A stretch of DNA of 33,904 bases, from positions 1 to 33,904 of the forward strand of contig JAISFP010000507.1 of assembly GCA_031263525.1 (NCBI GenBank). Direction: 5' to 3'. The stretch's first letter is position 1. The number at the start of each line of letters is the position of its first letter. This document shows, piece after piece, positions 24,754 to 33,437 of the stretch. The translations under genes and the position numbers were made by a program. This DNA is from Deltaproteobacteria bacterium (GTDB lineage: Bacteria; Desulfobacterota; Desulfarculia; Adiutricales; Adiutricaceae). The notes under the pieces are model-generated. The model made no database searches. It was given only the letters and a program-made list of their open reading frames with translations, and had not been told where the DNA came from.

Positions 24754-26433
24754 ATGCAGAAGATTTCCATAAGGAAGCCGGCGTCCAAGGGCATCGCCAT
24801 AGGCGAGGCGTTCCTGTACATGCCGAGGAGGATTGAGGCCGACCGGGGCCTCATCTCCCACAAGCACACCAGCCGGGAGCTCGGCCGCTTCATGGACGCG
24901 CTGGCCTCCGCCAGGAGGCGCGTGGTGGAGCTCGCGGGGCAGTCGGAGATTTTCGCGGCGCACGTCGAGATTGCCGACGACCCCTTCATCCAGGAGACGG
25001 TGTCGGCCAAGATCACCCAGGAGCACAAGAACGCCGAGCTCGCGCTGGAGGAGACCGCGGACGAGATAGCCGCCCGGTTCGAGGCCATCGACGACGAGTA
25101 CCTCCGGGAGAGGTCGGCGGACGTGAAAGACGTGTGCGGGCGGGTCATGAGGCGGCTGAAGGGGCTTTCCGGCACGGGGATCTCAGGGATCGACCGGCCG
25201 GTGATACTCGTGGCCGACAACCTCACCCCCTCGGACACGGCGGGGCTGGACACGTCGCTGGTCCTGGGCATCATCACCGCCGAGGGCGGGACAACCAGCC
25301 ACGTGGCCATCATGGCCAGGGGCCTGGGCCTCCCGGCAGTGGTGGGGGCGAAGGGCGTGACGGACATGGTGCCCTCGGGCGCGGAGATCATCCTGGACGC
25401 GGTGGACGGTGCGGTCATCGTATCCCCCGACACGGAGACCCGCGAGTTCTACGTCAGGAAGGCCAGGGAGTTCGGCGAGAGGAGAAGGACGCTCGCGGCC
25501 ATGAGCGGGCTCCCCGCCGAGACCCCGGACGGAAGGCGCGTCCTCCTCTGCGCCAACGTGGGCAACATGAGGGACGTGAGGAGCGCCGTGCCCTACGGCA
25601 TCGACGGGGTGGGCCTGCTCCGGAGCGAGTTCCTGTACATGGAGAGCCAGGCCTTCCCCACCGAGGACGAGCAGTTCGCCGCCTACAAGGCCGCCGCCCA
25701 GGCGGTGCCGGGCGAGCTCGTCATACGCACCCTGGACGTGGGCGGCGACAAGAGCCTGCCCTACTTCAAGTTCGAGGAGGAGGAGAACCCCTACCTGGGG
25801 TGGCGGGCCATAAGGATGTGCCTGGACATGGTGGAGGTCTTCAAGACCCAGATCAGGGCCATCCTCAGGGCCAGCGCCTTCGGGGACGTCAGGATCATGT
25901 TCCCCATGATCATATCCATGGAGGAGCTGGACAGGTCGCTGGAGATCCTGGCCGCCTGCAAGCGGGAGGTGGAGGGCCACGGGGCCGGCTACAACCCGGA
26001 AATCAAGTGCGGGATGATGGTCGAGACCCCGGCCGCCGTGATGCTGGCCCCGGAGCTCGCGAGGAAGGTGGACTTCTTCAGCATAGGGACCAACGACCTC
26101 ACCCAGTACACCCTGGCGGTGGACCGCGGCAACCGCCGGGTGGCCGCCTCCTTCGACTCCATGCACCCCGCCGTCCTGCGCTCGGTCGCCTCCGTCATAG
26201 AGGCTGGCCACGCCGCGGGGATTCCGGTCCACATGTGCGGCGAGCTCGCCGGGAACGAGAAGGCCGTGGCCGTGCTCCTCGGCATGGGCCTGGACGGGTT
26301 CAGCATGACCGCCTCGCAGATTCCCGACGCCAGGTACCTCGTCCGCAACCGCAGCTACTCCGAGGCCAAGGAGCTCGCCGCGAGGGTCCTGAAGGCGGGG
26401 AGCGTCACGGAGGTGAAGGAGATCCTGGGCTGA
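24754..26433 (+). CDS. ptsI: PTS enzyme I (phosphoenolpyruvate-protein phosphotransferase)
   Basis: A 559-residue cytoplasmic enzyme I. It takes phosphate from phosphoenolpyruvate and gives it to HPr. The N-terminal half binds HPr; the phosphorylated histidine is His183 in GGTTSHVAIMARGLGLPAVVG. The C-terminal PEP-binding barrel shows GVGLLRSEFLYM, FKFEEEENPYLGWRAI, MFPMIISMEEL, FFSIGTNDLTQYTLAVDRGN and the active cysteine Cys495 in HMCGELAGNE. Length is close to the family norm of about 570. Start ATG 24754 follows GGGGAGGTGG about 6 bp upstream, matching the usual MQ.I....ASKGIAIGEAF opening. Together with HPr this gives the gat cluster its own general PTS phosphate relay. Confidence 0.95.
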   Translation: MQKISIRKPASKGIAIGEAFLYMPRRIEADRGLISHKHTSRELGRFMDALASARRRVVELAGQSEIFAAHVEIADDPFIQETVSAKITQEHKNAELALEETADEIAARFEAIDDEYLRERSADVKDVCGRVMRRLKGLSGTGISGIDRPVILVADNLTPSDTAGLDTSLVLGIITAEGGTTSHVAIMARGLGLPAVVGAKGVTDMVPSGAEIILDAVDGAVIVSPDTETREFYVRKAREFGERRRTLAAMSGLPAETPDGRRVLLCANVGNMRDVRSAVPYGIDGVGLLRSEFLYMESQAFPTEDEQFAAYKAAAQAVPGELVIRTLDVGGDKSLPYFKFEEEENPYLGWRAIRMCLDMVEVFKTQIRAILRASAFGDVRIMFPMIISMEELDRSLEILAACKREVEGHGAGYNPEIKCGMMVETPAAVMLAPELARKVDFFSIGTNDLTQYTLAVDRGNRRVAASFDSMHPAVLRSVASVIEAGHAAGIPVHMCGELAGNEKAVAVLLGMGLDGFSMTASQIPDARYLVRNRSYSEAKELAARVLKAGSVTEVKEILG

Positions 26434-26873
26434 GGGAGGGGGCCCGGACGCCCGGACCGGGTCCGGAGGCCCGGCTTCGGAGCTGTCGGCGGCCGCCGTC
26501 ACTGGACCTCCGCCTGAAGGCCGGCCGCAGGCCCAGGCAGGGAACCCCTGCCGTAAGGCGGGCCGCGGCTCCCAGGCCGGGAACCCCGGCGGGAAGGCGG
26601 GCAGCAGGTCAAGGCCGGGAACCCCTGCCGGAAGGCGGGCCGCAGGTCAAGGCCGGGAACCCCTGCCGGAAGGCGTGCCGCAGGTCCTCGGCCGGGAACC
26701 CCTGCCGGAAGGCGGGCCGCGGTTTCACGGCAGGGAACCCCTGCCGGAAGGCGTGCCGCAGGTCCCCGGCCGGGAACACCTGCCGGAAGGCGGCACGCAG
26801 GTCCCCGGCACGGAACCACGGCGGGGAGAGCTGACGGACAGCAGCGGAAGCGAGGAAAGAAGGGAGGACGGAC
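26434..26873. other. Gap between enzyme I and aldolase genes
   Basis: About 440 bp, most of it the 38-39 bp repeat array. The end (26859-26866) supplies a GGGAGGA ribosome site for the aldolase. Confidence 0.6.
26538..26820. repeat. 38-39 bp tandem repeat, about seven units
   Basis: Units read GGGAACCCCTGCCGGAAGG then GCGGGCCGCAGGTC and a variable link. The first and last units are degenerate. The length is not a multiple of three, so it is not a protein repeat. Confidence 0.9.
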
Positions 26874-27755
26874 ATGTCGCTTACGACATCTTTGGACATG
26901 CTGAGGGACGCCATGGAGGGCGGCTACGCCGTCGGCGCCTTCAACGCGGAGAACATGGAGATGGTCCAGGCCATACTCTCGGCCGCGGAGGAGGCCAGGG
27001 CCCCGGTGATCATACAGACCACGCCGGGGACGATAAGGCACGCCCAGCCGGCCGTGTTCCTCGGCATGGCGGCCGCCGTGGCCGGGACGCTCAGGGCGCC
27101 GGCCGCCGTGCATCTGGACCACGGGGACTCCCTGGCCATCGTGGCCAGGGCCCTGAGGGCGGGCTACACCTCCATAATGATAGACGGCTCCAGGGAGCCG
27201 CTGGAGGGGAACATGGCCGTCACGCGCCAGGCGGTCGAGATGTGCTCGCCCTGCGGGGTGCCCGTGGAGGGCGAGCTCGGGCGAGTGGGCGGCAAGGAGG
27301 ACGACATGGAGGATTCCGGGGGCGGGTACACCGACCCGGACGAGGCCGAGGCCTTCGTGGCGGGCACGGGGGTGAGCTTCCTGGCCGTCGGCGTGGGCAC
27401 CGCCCACGGGATTTACAAGGACGAGCCGAAGCTCAACACCGATCTCATAAAGGTGCTACGCGCGAGGATCCCCGTGCCCCTCGTCCTGCACGGGGCCTCC
27501 GGGCTCCCGGACGAGGTGGTGAGGAAGTGCGTGAGGCTCGGCATGGCCAAGGTCAATTTCGCCACGGAGCTGAGGATGGCCTACACGGGGGCGGTCCGCC
27601 ATTCCGTGATGTCGTCACCGGACGCCTTCGACCCGAAGCTGTACTCGAGGGCGGGCCGGGAGGCGGTCCGCAACCTGGTGCTGGACAAGATCCGCCTCTG
27701 CGGGTCGGAGGGCAGGGCGAGTCACCTGTTCTCGAGAAAGGAGGGCGCGAGATGA
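26874..27755 (+). CDS. gatY: Class II tagatose/fructose-bisphosphate aldolase
   Basis: A 293-residue zinc aldolase of the GatY/KbaY/FbaA family. Active-site features are AVHLDHGDS (Asp82 catalytic, His83 zinc), EGELGRVGGKEDD, VGVGTAHGIYK (His178), LHGASG (His206) and KVNFATELR. It should cleave tagatose 1,6-bisphosphate into dihydroxyacetone phosphate and glyceraldehyde 3-phosphate. Fructose bisphosphate is the alternative substrate; the next gene and the PTS genes favour tagatose. E. coli GatY needs GatZ for full activity, and no gatZ is seen here. Start ATG 26874 has GGGAGGA about 7 bp upstream. Its stop overlaps the dehydrogenase start (ATGATGA), so the two are translationally coupled. Confidence 0.9.
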   Translation: MSLTTSLDMLRDAMEGGYAVGAFNAENMEMVQAILSAAEEARAPVIIQTTPGTIRHAQPAVFLGMAAAVAGTLRAPAAVHLDHGDSLAIVARALRAGYTSIMIDGSREPLEGNMAVTRQAVEMCSPCGVPVEGELGRVGGKEDDMEDSGGGYTDPDEAEAFVAGTGVSFLAVGVGTAHGIYKDEPKLNTDLIKVLRARIPVPLVLHGASGLPDEVVRKCVRLGMAKVNFATELRMAYTGAVRHSVMSSPDAFDPKLYSRAGREAVRNLVLDKIRLCGSEGRASHLFSRKEGAR

Positions 27756-28804
27756 TGAATGCCGCAGTACTTCACGCACGTGAGGACATCCGTTACGAGA
27801 AGGTCCCCACGCCCGTCCCCGGGCCGGGCGAGGTGCTCCTCCGGGTCCGGGCAGCCGGCATCTGCGGCTCGGACGTTCCCCGTGTGAACGGGGACGCCGC
27901 GCATTTCTTCCCGATAGTCCTGGGCCACGAGTTCTCCGGCGTCATAGCCGGGCTGGGGGAGGGCGTCACCGGCCTCGCGGTCGGGCAGAGGGCCACCGCC
28001 GCCCCGCTCGTCCCCTGCATGCGCTGCCCGGACTGCCAGAGGGGCGACTACGCCCTGTGCCCCGACTACAGGTTCATAGGCTCGCGGGTGAACGGCGCCT
28101 TCGCCGACTACGTGGCCGTCCCAGCGATGGGGGTGGTGACTTTCGGCGACACCGTCCCCTTCGAGCAGGCCGCCTTCTTCGAGCCAGCCACCGTGGCCCT
28201 GCACGGGCTCCTGCACGCGGGCTTCCGGCCCGGCGGCGACGTGGCCGTGCTCGGCGCCGGCACGGTGGGACTCTTCGCCCTCCAGTGGGCCAAGCTCCTG
28301 GGGGCCAGGAGGGCCGCCGCCTTCGACATCTCCCGGGAACGCCTCGAGCTGGCCCTGAGGCTCGGCGCGGACGCGGCCTTCGACACGTCCGAGGCGTCCT
28401 TCCTGGAGAACGCCATGTGCTTCACCCGGGGAGGGGGCTTCGGCCACGTCTTCGAGACCGCCGGCACGAACGCCACCATGGCCATGGCCTTCGATCTCGC
28501 CGCCGGCAGGGCGAGTGTGTGCTTCATAGGCACCGCTCACGCCGACCTCAAGTTCCCCTGGAAGCTCTTCGAGAAGATGAACCGCAAAGAGTTCGCCCTC
28601 ACCGGGTCCTGGATGTCCTACAGCGCCCCCTTCCCGGGCCGCGAGTGGAGCTGGACGGCGGAGCGGTTCGGGGACGGCGGCCTCGCCTTCGATCCCTCGC
28701 TCGTCTTCAGGACCTTTCCGATGGAAAGGGCGGGGGAGGCCTTCGAGCTCTTCAAGACTCCCGGCGCGGTCAAGGGCAAGATCCTGCTCGTGAACCCGGA
28801 GTAG
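27752..28804 (+). CDS. gatD: Galactitol-1-phosphate 5-dehydrogenase (zinc MDR family)
   Basis: A 350-residue medium-chain dehydrogenase. Catalytic zinc ligands are Cys38 (GICGSD) and His59-Glu60 (LGHEF). Structural zinc is held by Cys89, Cys92, Cys95 and Cys103 (LVPCMRCPDCQRGDYALC). As far as I recall, these are the same positions as in E. coli GatD. The NAD-binding Rossmann motif is AVLGAGTVGLFAL. It oxidises galactitol 1-phosphate to tagatose 6-phosphate. AAGGAGG lies 7 bp before ATG 27752, inside the end of the aldolase gene; ATG 27755 is an equally possible start. A strong hairpin follows the gene. Other polyol dehydrogenases (sorbitol, arabitol phosphate) share the fold, so exact substrate is an inference from context. 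Confidence 0.9.
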   Translation: MMNAAVLHAREDIRYEKVPTPVPGPGEVLLRVRAAGICGSDVPRVNGDAAHFFPIVLGHEFSGVIAGLGEGVTGLAVGQRATAAPLVPCMRCPDCQRGDYALCPDYRFIGSRVNGAFADYVAVPAMGVVTFGDTVPFEQAAFFEPATVALHGLLHAGFRPGGDVAVLGAGTVGLFALQWAKLLGARRAAAFDISRERLELALRLGADAAFDTSEASFLENAMCFTRGGGFGHVFETAGTNATMAMAFDLAAGRASVCFIGTAHADLKFPWKLFEKMNRKEFALTGSWMSYSAPFPGREWSWTAERFGDGGLAFDPSLVFRTFPMERAGEAFELFKTPGAVKGKILLVNPE

Positions 28805-28851
28805 TCCAAGGAATGTCCGGGCGAAGTGCGGCGCGCCCGGGCAGCGGGGAA

Positions 28852-28884
28852 GGGGTCCCCGGCCGATTGTCGGCCGGGGGCCCC
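28852..28884 (+). terminator. Strong hairpin after the dehydrogenase gene
   Basis: GGGGTCCCCGGCCGA and TCGGCCGGGGGCCCC pair over 15 bp with one G-T wobble around a TTG loop, 47 bp after the stop. It is very stable but lacks a T-run. It probably ends the aldolase-dehydrogenase message. Confidence 0.6.
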
Positions 28885-30088
28885 GCACCCGTCGCCAGAG
28901 ACGGCCTGCGGCCTCCCAGGGTCCTTCCGCAGGCTCCGGACGACAGTCCGGAGTCCCGGCATGGACCGCTCGGCCGGCACGCCGTTGCCGTCGCCATGCT
29001 TCCCGTCCGACCGGGCACTGACGATGTCCGTCTGCCCGGCCCGTGATTCAGTCCGTCGGGGCTGTGCAGCCGTTCAGGCGCGGGCGGATTGACAAACTCC
29101 GTCAACTACGGTCCGTGATGCCGTCCTGGCGCGGGCGGATTGACACGCTCCGTCAACAACGGTCCGTGATGCCGTCCAGGCGCGGGCGGATTGACACACT
29201 CCGTCAACAACGGTCCGTGATGCCGTCCAGGCGCGGTCGGATTATCACACTCCGTCAACTAAGGTCCGTGATGCGGTCCAGGCGCGGTCGGATTAACAAA
29301 CTCCGTCAACAACGGTCCATGATGCCGTCCAGGCGCGGTCGGATTAACAAACTTTGTCAACAACGGTCCATGATGCCGTCCAGTCGAGAGAGCGGTGATG
29401 CCGTCCGTCCGCAAGTGTGGGTGATGCAGCCCAGGCGGGAGAGCAGTGATGCGGTTCGTCCGTAAGTGTACGTGATGCAGACCAGGCGTGAGTGCAATGT
29501 TGCGGTCCGTCTGTAAGTGTAAGTGATGCAGACCGGGCGTGAGTTAAGTGATACTGCCCATACGCAAGTGTCCGTGATGCAGCCCAGGCGTGAGTGCCGT
29601 GATGCCGCCCGTCCGCAAGTGGACGTGATGCCGTCCGGACGCGAGTTCGGCAATGCCGCCGTACGATCGTGGTCAGTCTCCCCGGTCCGGACGTTCGGGG
29701 ATGCCGGGCAGCCGGTGCTCCCCGGTCCTCGGTTGCGGCCGGGGCCGCCTCCGCTGCAGCCGGGGCCGCCGCTGGCGGACGGGCCCCGGCAGTTCGGACG
29801 GTTCTCTTTGACGCGGAAACCTGTCGTCCGGGACAGGATGCCCGGGCATCCTGCAGACTTCACATTATTTTGTTTTATTAAATGCTACAAAAAGTTTTAA
29901 GTCTTTTCAGACGCATCCTCTCTGGCAGAGGCATCCGGGGCGAACAGCCAGGATCTCTCATTCAACCTGACCATGCGGCCCGTCCCGCGCCCCCTGCGGC
30001 GCTACCTGCCGGAACCGGTCAGATGGCCGGAAGGGATGAAGCCGCGAGCCCATGCCGGGACATCGGCAGAGCCAGGCCGGAGCAAGAA
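28885..30088. other. Intergenic region with 51-bp repeats
   Basis: About 1.2 kb between the dehydrogenase and the kinase. The 51-bp array occupies about 29,083-29,645. After that GC-rich sequence runs to an AT-rich patch at 29,865-29,900, which may hold the kinase promoter. The kinase frame is open from 29882, but the added residues look non-coding. Confidence 0.6.
29083..29645 (+). repeat. 51-bp tandem repeat, about eleven units in two subfamilies
   Basis: Units 1 to 6 (about 29,083-29,385) carry GCGGGCGGATTGACA and CCGTCAACAACGGTCC. Units 7 to 11 share only TGATGC(C/A)G plus the period and carry CGTCCGCAAGTG with GTGATGCAGCCCAGGCG. The 51-bp period is kept throughout. It equals 17 codons, so one frame reads a repeat like RRGRIDTLRQQRSVMPS for about 130 residues from 29043 to 29465. 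No ribosome site or known domain supports it as a gene. Confidence 0.88.
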
Positions 30089-31084
30089 ATGATAATCACC
30101 GTCACCATGAACGCCGCGGTGGACAAGCTCTACCGGGTGGAGACCCTCGACCCGGGCAAGGTCATGCGGGTCTACTCCTGCCGCAACACCGCGGGCGGGA
30201 AGGGCCTGAACGTCACCAGGGTGCTTAAGCAGCTGGACCAGGAGGTCCTGGCCCTGGGCATCACGGCGGGCCATAACGGGGACTTCATCGAGGAGGAGCT
30301 CAGGAAGCTGGGCATAAGGCACGACTTCGCGAGAGGCGTGGGCGAGAGCCGCTGCTGCGTGAACGTGGTCGAGGCCTCCTCCGGAAGGCAGACGGAGTTC
30401 CTGGAGCCGGGGCCGTCCATTGACGACACGGCGCTGTGGGACTTCAACTCCCGCTTCGCGAGGGCCGTCGGACCTGGCAAGGTGGTCGCCATGTCCGGGA
30501 GCCTGCCGAAGGGAGTGCCGCCCGGCTTCTACGGGCAGCTGGCCTCCATTGCCAGGGAGTCCGGCGCGAAGGTCATAGTCGACTCCAGCGGGGGGGCCCT
30601 CTCGGCGTCCCTCACCGGGTACCCGGATCTCGTTAAGCCCAACGTGGATGAGGCCGGGGCCCTCCTGGGCCGCAGGCTGAGGGGCCTGGCCGAGGTCGCC
30701 CTGGCCGCGACGGAGCTCATGGCCAGGGGGGCGGGGGCCGCGGCGGTCTCGATGGGGGCGGAGGGGGTGGTCTTCGCCTCGCCCGCGGGCGTCATCCGCG
30801 CGAAGCCTCCCAAGATCGTCCCCCGCAACGCCGTGGGATGCGGGGACACCATGGTGGCCGGCTTCGCTACCGGCATGGCCGAGGGCTGGGACGCCGAGCG
30901 GACCGTGAGGTTCGCCGTGGCGCTCTCCTGCGCGAGCGCCCTCTGCGAGGAGACGGGCGCCTTCGTGGACAGCGATCTGGAGGATCTCCTGCCCCGGATC
31001 GAGGTGTCCAGGATACCCCTGGGCCTGCCCGAACCCGGAGACTCAGGAGGGCAGACGGCAGGAGCCGGAGGGCAGGCCGGCTGA
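30089..31084 (+). CDS. PfkB-family sugar-phosphate kinase (tagatose-6-phosphate or 1-phosphofructokinase)
   Basis: A 331-residue ribokinase/PfkB-fold kinase of the LacC/FruK branch. Visible features are the opening MIITVTMNAAVDKLYRV, the substrate motif NTAGGKGLNVTRVL (GGKG at 36-39), GSLPKGVPPGFYGQL, VKPNVDEAGALLG and the nucleotide/catalytic motif NAVGCGDTMVAGF with base Asp253. It should phosphorylate tagatose 6-phosphate to the 1,6-bisphosphate and so link the dehydrogenase to the aldolase; fructose 1-phosphate is the alternative. Start ATG 30089 has GGAG about 6 bp upstream. The last residues (QTAGAGGQAG) and the TGA stop are encoded at the edge of the 106-bp repeat that follows, so the tail may be a repeat-derived extension. 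Confidence 0.88.
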   Translation: MIITVTMNAAVDKLYRVETLDPGKVMRVYSCRNTAGGKGLNVTRVLKQLDQEVLALGITAGHNGDFIEEELRKLGIRHDFARGVGESRCCVNVVEASSGRQTEFLEPGPSIDDTALWDFNSRFARAVGPGKVVAMSGSLPKGVPPGFYGQLASIARESGAKVIVDSSGGALSASLTGYPDLVKPNVDEAGALLGRRLRGLAEVALAATELMARGAGAAAVSMGAEGVVFASPAGVIRAKPPKIVPRNAVGCGDTMVAGFATGMAEGWDAERTVRFAVALSCASALCEETGAFVDSDLEDLLPRIEVSRIPLGLPEPGDSGGQTAGAGGQAG

Positions 31085-31380
31085 AGGGCGCCCGAAGGGT
31101 CAGGCGGCGCCCCGCGCTGAGGACCGGTCCGTTCAGCGGGCGAGGGCATCCCCCGGCTCCCGCTTTCGGCCCGGAGGGCAGGCCGGCTGAATGGCGTCCG
31201 AAGGGTCAGGCACCGCCCCGCGCTGAGGGCCGGTCCGTTCAGCAGGCGAGGGCATCCCCCAGCTCCCGCTTTCGGCCCGGAGGGCAGGCCGGCTGAAGGG
31301 CGTCCGAAGGGTCAGGCGCCGCCCCGCGCTGAGGACCGGTCCGTTCAGAAGGTGAGGGCATCCCCCGGCTCCAGCTTTCG
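31081..31380. repeat. 106-bp tandem repeat, about 2.8 units
   Basis: Units begin with CTGAAGGGCG or CTGAATGGCG at 31081, 31187 and 31293. The second and third differ from the first by only a few bases each, so the array is young. The first unit contains the stop codon of the kinase gene. Each unit includes CGCCCCGCGCTGAGG and GGTCCGTTCAG. Confidence 0.92.
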
Positions 31381-31587
31381 GCATGGCCCCCATCCGGGTC
31401 CGGCCAGGCCTGCCTCGTTCGTCAGCACCCCGCGCCGGAACCCGTTTCAGCATGGCATCCATCGGGGTCCGGCCAGGCCTGCCTCGTTCGGCAGCGCATC
31501 TCTCCGAACCCCGTTTCAGCATGGCCCCCATCAGGGTCCGGCCAGGGCTGCCTCGTTCGGCAGCGCATCACGCATTAACCCTTTTCC
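31381..31587. repeat. 69-bp tandem repeat, three units
   Basis: Units start with GCATGGC at 31381, 31450 and 31519, each containing GGTCCGGCCAGG and CTGCCTCGTTCG. 69 bp is 23 codons, so the frame of the next gene stays open through it, but there is no reason to think it is translated. Confidence 0.9.
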
Positions 31588-31769
31588 CATTGCCGGAACT
31601 GCGGCACGTGTCGGTCAGGCCTCATGCCGCCGCGCCTCGCAGCCTAACATTGCCCCATGCCGCATGGCCTGTACTGGGGGACGGGCGGGAGGCCTCCGGG
31701 TCGGCCCGCCGCCCGCGACGGACGGCGCCGCAGGACTGGGGCGACTCACGCCCAAAGGAGACTTTACCG
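31588..31769. other. Short gap before the HAD phosphatase gene
   Basis: GC-rich non-coding sequence ending in AAAGGAG (31754-31760), the ribosome site of the next gene. Confidence 0.6.
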
Positions 31770-32420
31770 ATGACAGTGCCGGGGAACCGCCTGCCTCACG
31801 CGGCCCTATTCGACTTCGACATGACCGTGGCGGACACGGCCGGGTCGATACTGAAGTCCATGAACATGTTCGCCCGGGAGAAGGATCTCCCCCCCGTCAC
31901 GGAGGCCGCCCTCATGAAGGCCATAGGCCTCACTCTGGAGGAGACCTGGATGAGCTACTGGGGCCGTTGCGAGCCCGGCTGGCCTGACTACTACCGCGCG
32001 AAATACAAGACCGTGGAGATTTCCGGGTTCAGGCCCTTCCCCGATACCCTGGAGGTCATGGCGAAGCTCCGGTTCGCTGGGGTCAGGACAGCGGTCGTGA
32101 CCAACCGCTGGATGGCCCGCCTCGCGGTGGAGACCTCTGGTCTTGCGGGACAGTTCGACGCCATAGTGGGTGCCGAGGACGTGGCGCGTCCGAAACCCTT
32201 CCCCGATCCAGTGCTGAGGGCGCTCAGGACCCTCGACGTCCCGCCCTCGAGGGCGGTGCTCGTGGGCGACTCGCACCTGGACATGAAGGCCGCAGTCGCC
32301 GCCGGGGTCACGGCCATCGGGGTCTCCACCGGGGGCACCTCGGCGGAGGCGCTCAGCGAGGCGGGAGCATGGGAGGTCTGCGCGAGCCTGGGCGAGATTC
32401 TGAGGCTCATCGGCATGTAG
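31770..32420 (+). CDS. HAD-superfamily phosphatase, phosphoglycolate-phosphatase-like
   Basis: A 216-residue HAD hydrolase with a helical cap. Motif I is FDFDMTVAD (nucleophile Asp15, acid/base Asp17), motif II threonine is in TAVVTNRW, the lysine is in ARPKPFPDPV, and motif IV is GDSHLDMKAA. The layout is that of Gph/beta-phosphoglucomutase-type phosphatases. It follows the galactitol genes on the same strand and may remove phosphate from a toxic or surplus sugar phosphate, but the substrate cannot be read from sequence. Start ATG 31770 has AAAGGAG 9 bp upstream, which firmly sets the start over the longer upstream frame through the repeats. Confidence 0.9.
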   Translation: MTVPGNRLPHAALFDFDMTVADTAGSILKSMNMFAREKDLPPVTEAALMKAIGLTLEETWMSYWGRCEPGWPDYYRAKYKTVEISGFRPFPDTLEVMAKLRFAGVRTAVVTNRWMARLAVETSGLAGQFDAIVGAEDVARPKPFPDPVLRALRTLDVPPSRAVLVGDSHLDMKAAVAAGVTAIGVSTGGTSAEALSEAGAWEVCASLGEILRLIGM

Positions 32421-32427
32421 GCCGATG
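32408..32427 (+). terminator. Hairpin over the stop codon of the HAD gene
   Basis: CATCGGC/GCCGATG pair perfectly with a 6-nt loop that holds the TAG stop. There is no T-run. It may be a weak terminator or chance. Confidence 0.3.
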
Positions 32428-32574
32428 TCCTGGGCGTGTCGGATTACGGGTGACCTGAGCCGCCGGGTTCGAGCCTGATGCGGAGGGGACAGAGGTGCCA
32501 GGCACTGTGGGCAGGCTGCCGGGCCGGGCTGAGAGTCCGGGACGGAACCTGGCATCGAAGGCGGGTACCTACAG

Positions 32575-33190
32575 TATGGAGGCCGGTGCCTGGAGCGGGG
32601 AGGCCAGGTTCCTGGAGCATGAAAGCCGGGTGCCTGGAGCATAGGAGCCTGGTTCCTGGAACTGGGTGGCCAGGAGCCTGGAACTGGCAGGGCGGGAGGC
32701 TGGAACTGGGAGGCCAGGAGCCTGGAACTGGCAGGGCGGGAGCCTGGAACTGGCAGGGCGGGAGCCTGGAACTGGCAGGGCGAGTGCCTGGAGCGGGTAG
32801 GCCGGGTGCCTGGAGCGGGTAGGCCGGGTGCCTGGAGCATGGAGCATGGGAGCCGGGTTCCTGGAACGGGGAGGCCAGGGTCCTAGAGCATGGGAGCCTG
32901 GTTCCTGGAGCTGGGAGGACAGGGGGCTGGAGCTGGGAGGCCGGGTACCCGGGGCATGGGAGCTGGGTTCCTGGAGCGGGGAGGCCAGGTTCCTGGTGCA
33001 TGGAAGCCGGGTTCCTGGACCATGGGAGCCGGGTTCCTGGAGCGGGGAGGCCAGGAGGCTGGAGCTTGGAGGCCAGGAGCCTGGAACTGGAATGTCAGGA
33101 GCCTGGAACTGGGAGTCCAGGAGCCTGGAGCTGGGAGGCCAGGAGCCTTGAGCTGGGAGGGCGGGTACCTTGAGCTGGGAGGCCGGTCAG
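32575..33190. repeat. About 22-bp degenerate tandem repeat, over 600 bp
   Basis: Variants of GCCTGGAACTGGGAGGCCAGGA and GCCTGGAGCGGGGAGGCCGGGT alternate for about 28 units. Some neighbouring units are identical (GCCTGGAACTGGCAGGGCGG), which points to local expansion. Confidence 0.88.
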
Positions 33191-33386
33191 TCGAAACTGA
33201 GCAGAACGCTGGTCTGGACAGTTGAGGGGGACGGGGAGGACGGAAGCCACCTCGGCCTTTTCATGTTTTGCGGCAAAAAGCTGGCGTCATGCCTGACATT
33301 GACGTTAGCGACGGCCTACAGGCCGGAAAGAGGCAGATTCTGAAGGTTGCACGAAAGAATTTACAAATATTAGCAAACTATGCAAT

Positions 33387-33437
33387 ATGCAGGCATAATC
33401 CTAGCGTAAATGCACGAATAGTAATTTATGCCTGCAT
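33387..33437. repeat. 12-bp perfect inverted repeat in AT-rich island
   Basis: ATGCAGGCATAA (33387-33398) and TTATGCCTGCAT (33426-33437) are perfect inverted repeats separated by 27 nt. It could be a hairpin or a binding site; no neighbouring gene explains it. Confidence 0.5.

Noticed and set aside
29083-29645. CRISPR array
   Set aside because: Units are contiguous with no unique spacers, the repeats vary, and there are no cas genes.
32478-33225. Protein-coding genes in the 22-bp repeat region
   Set aside because: Open frames in several registers encode the same low-complexity Trp/Gly/Pro pattern, as expected from a stop-free GC-rich repeat.
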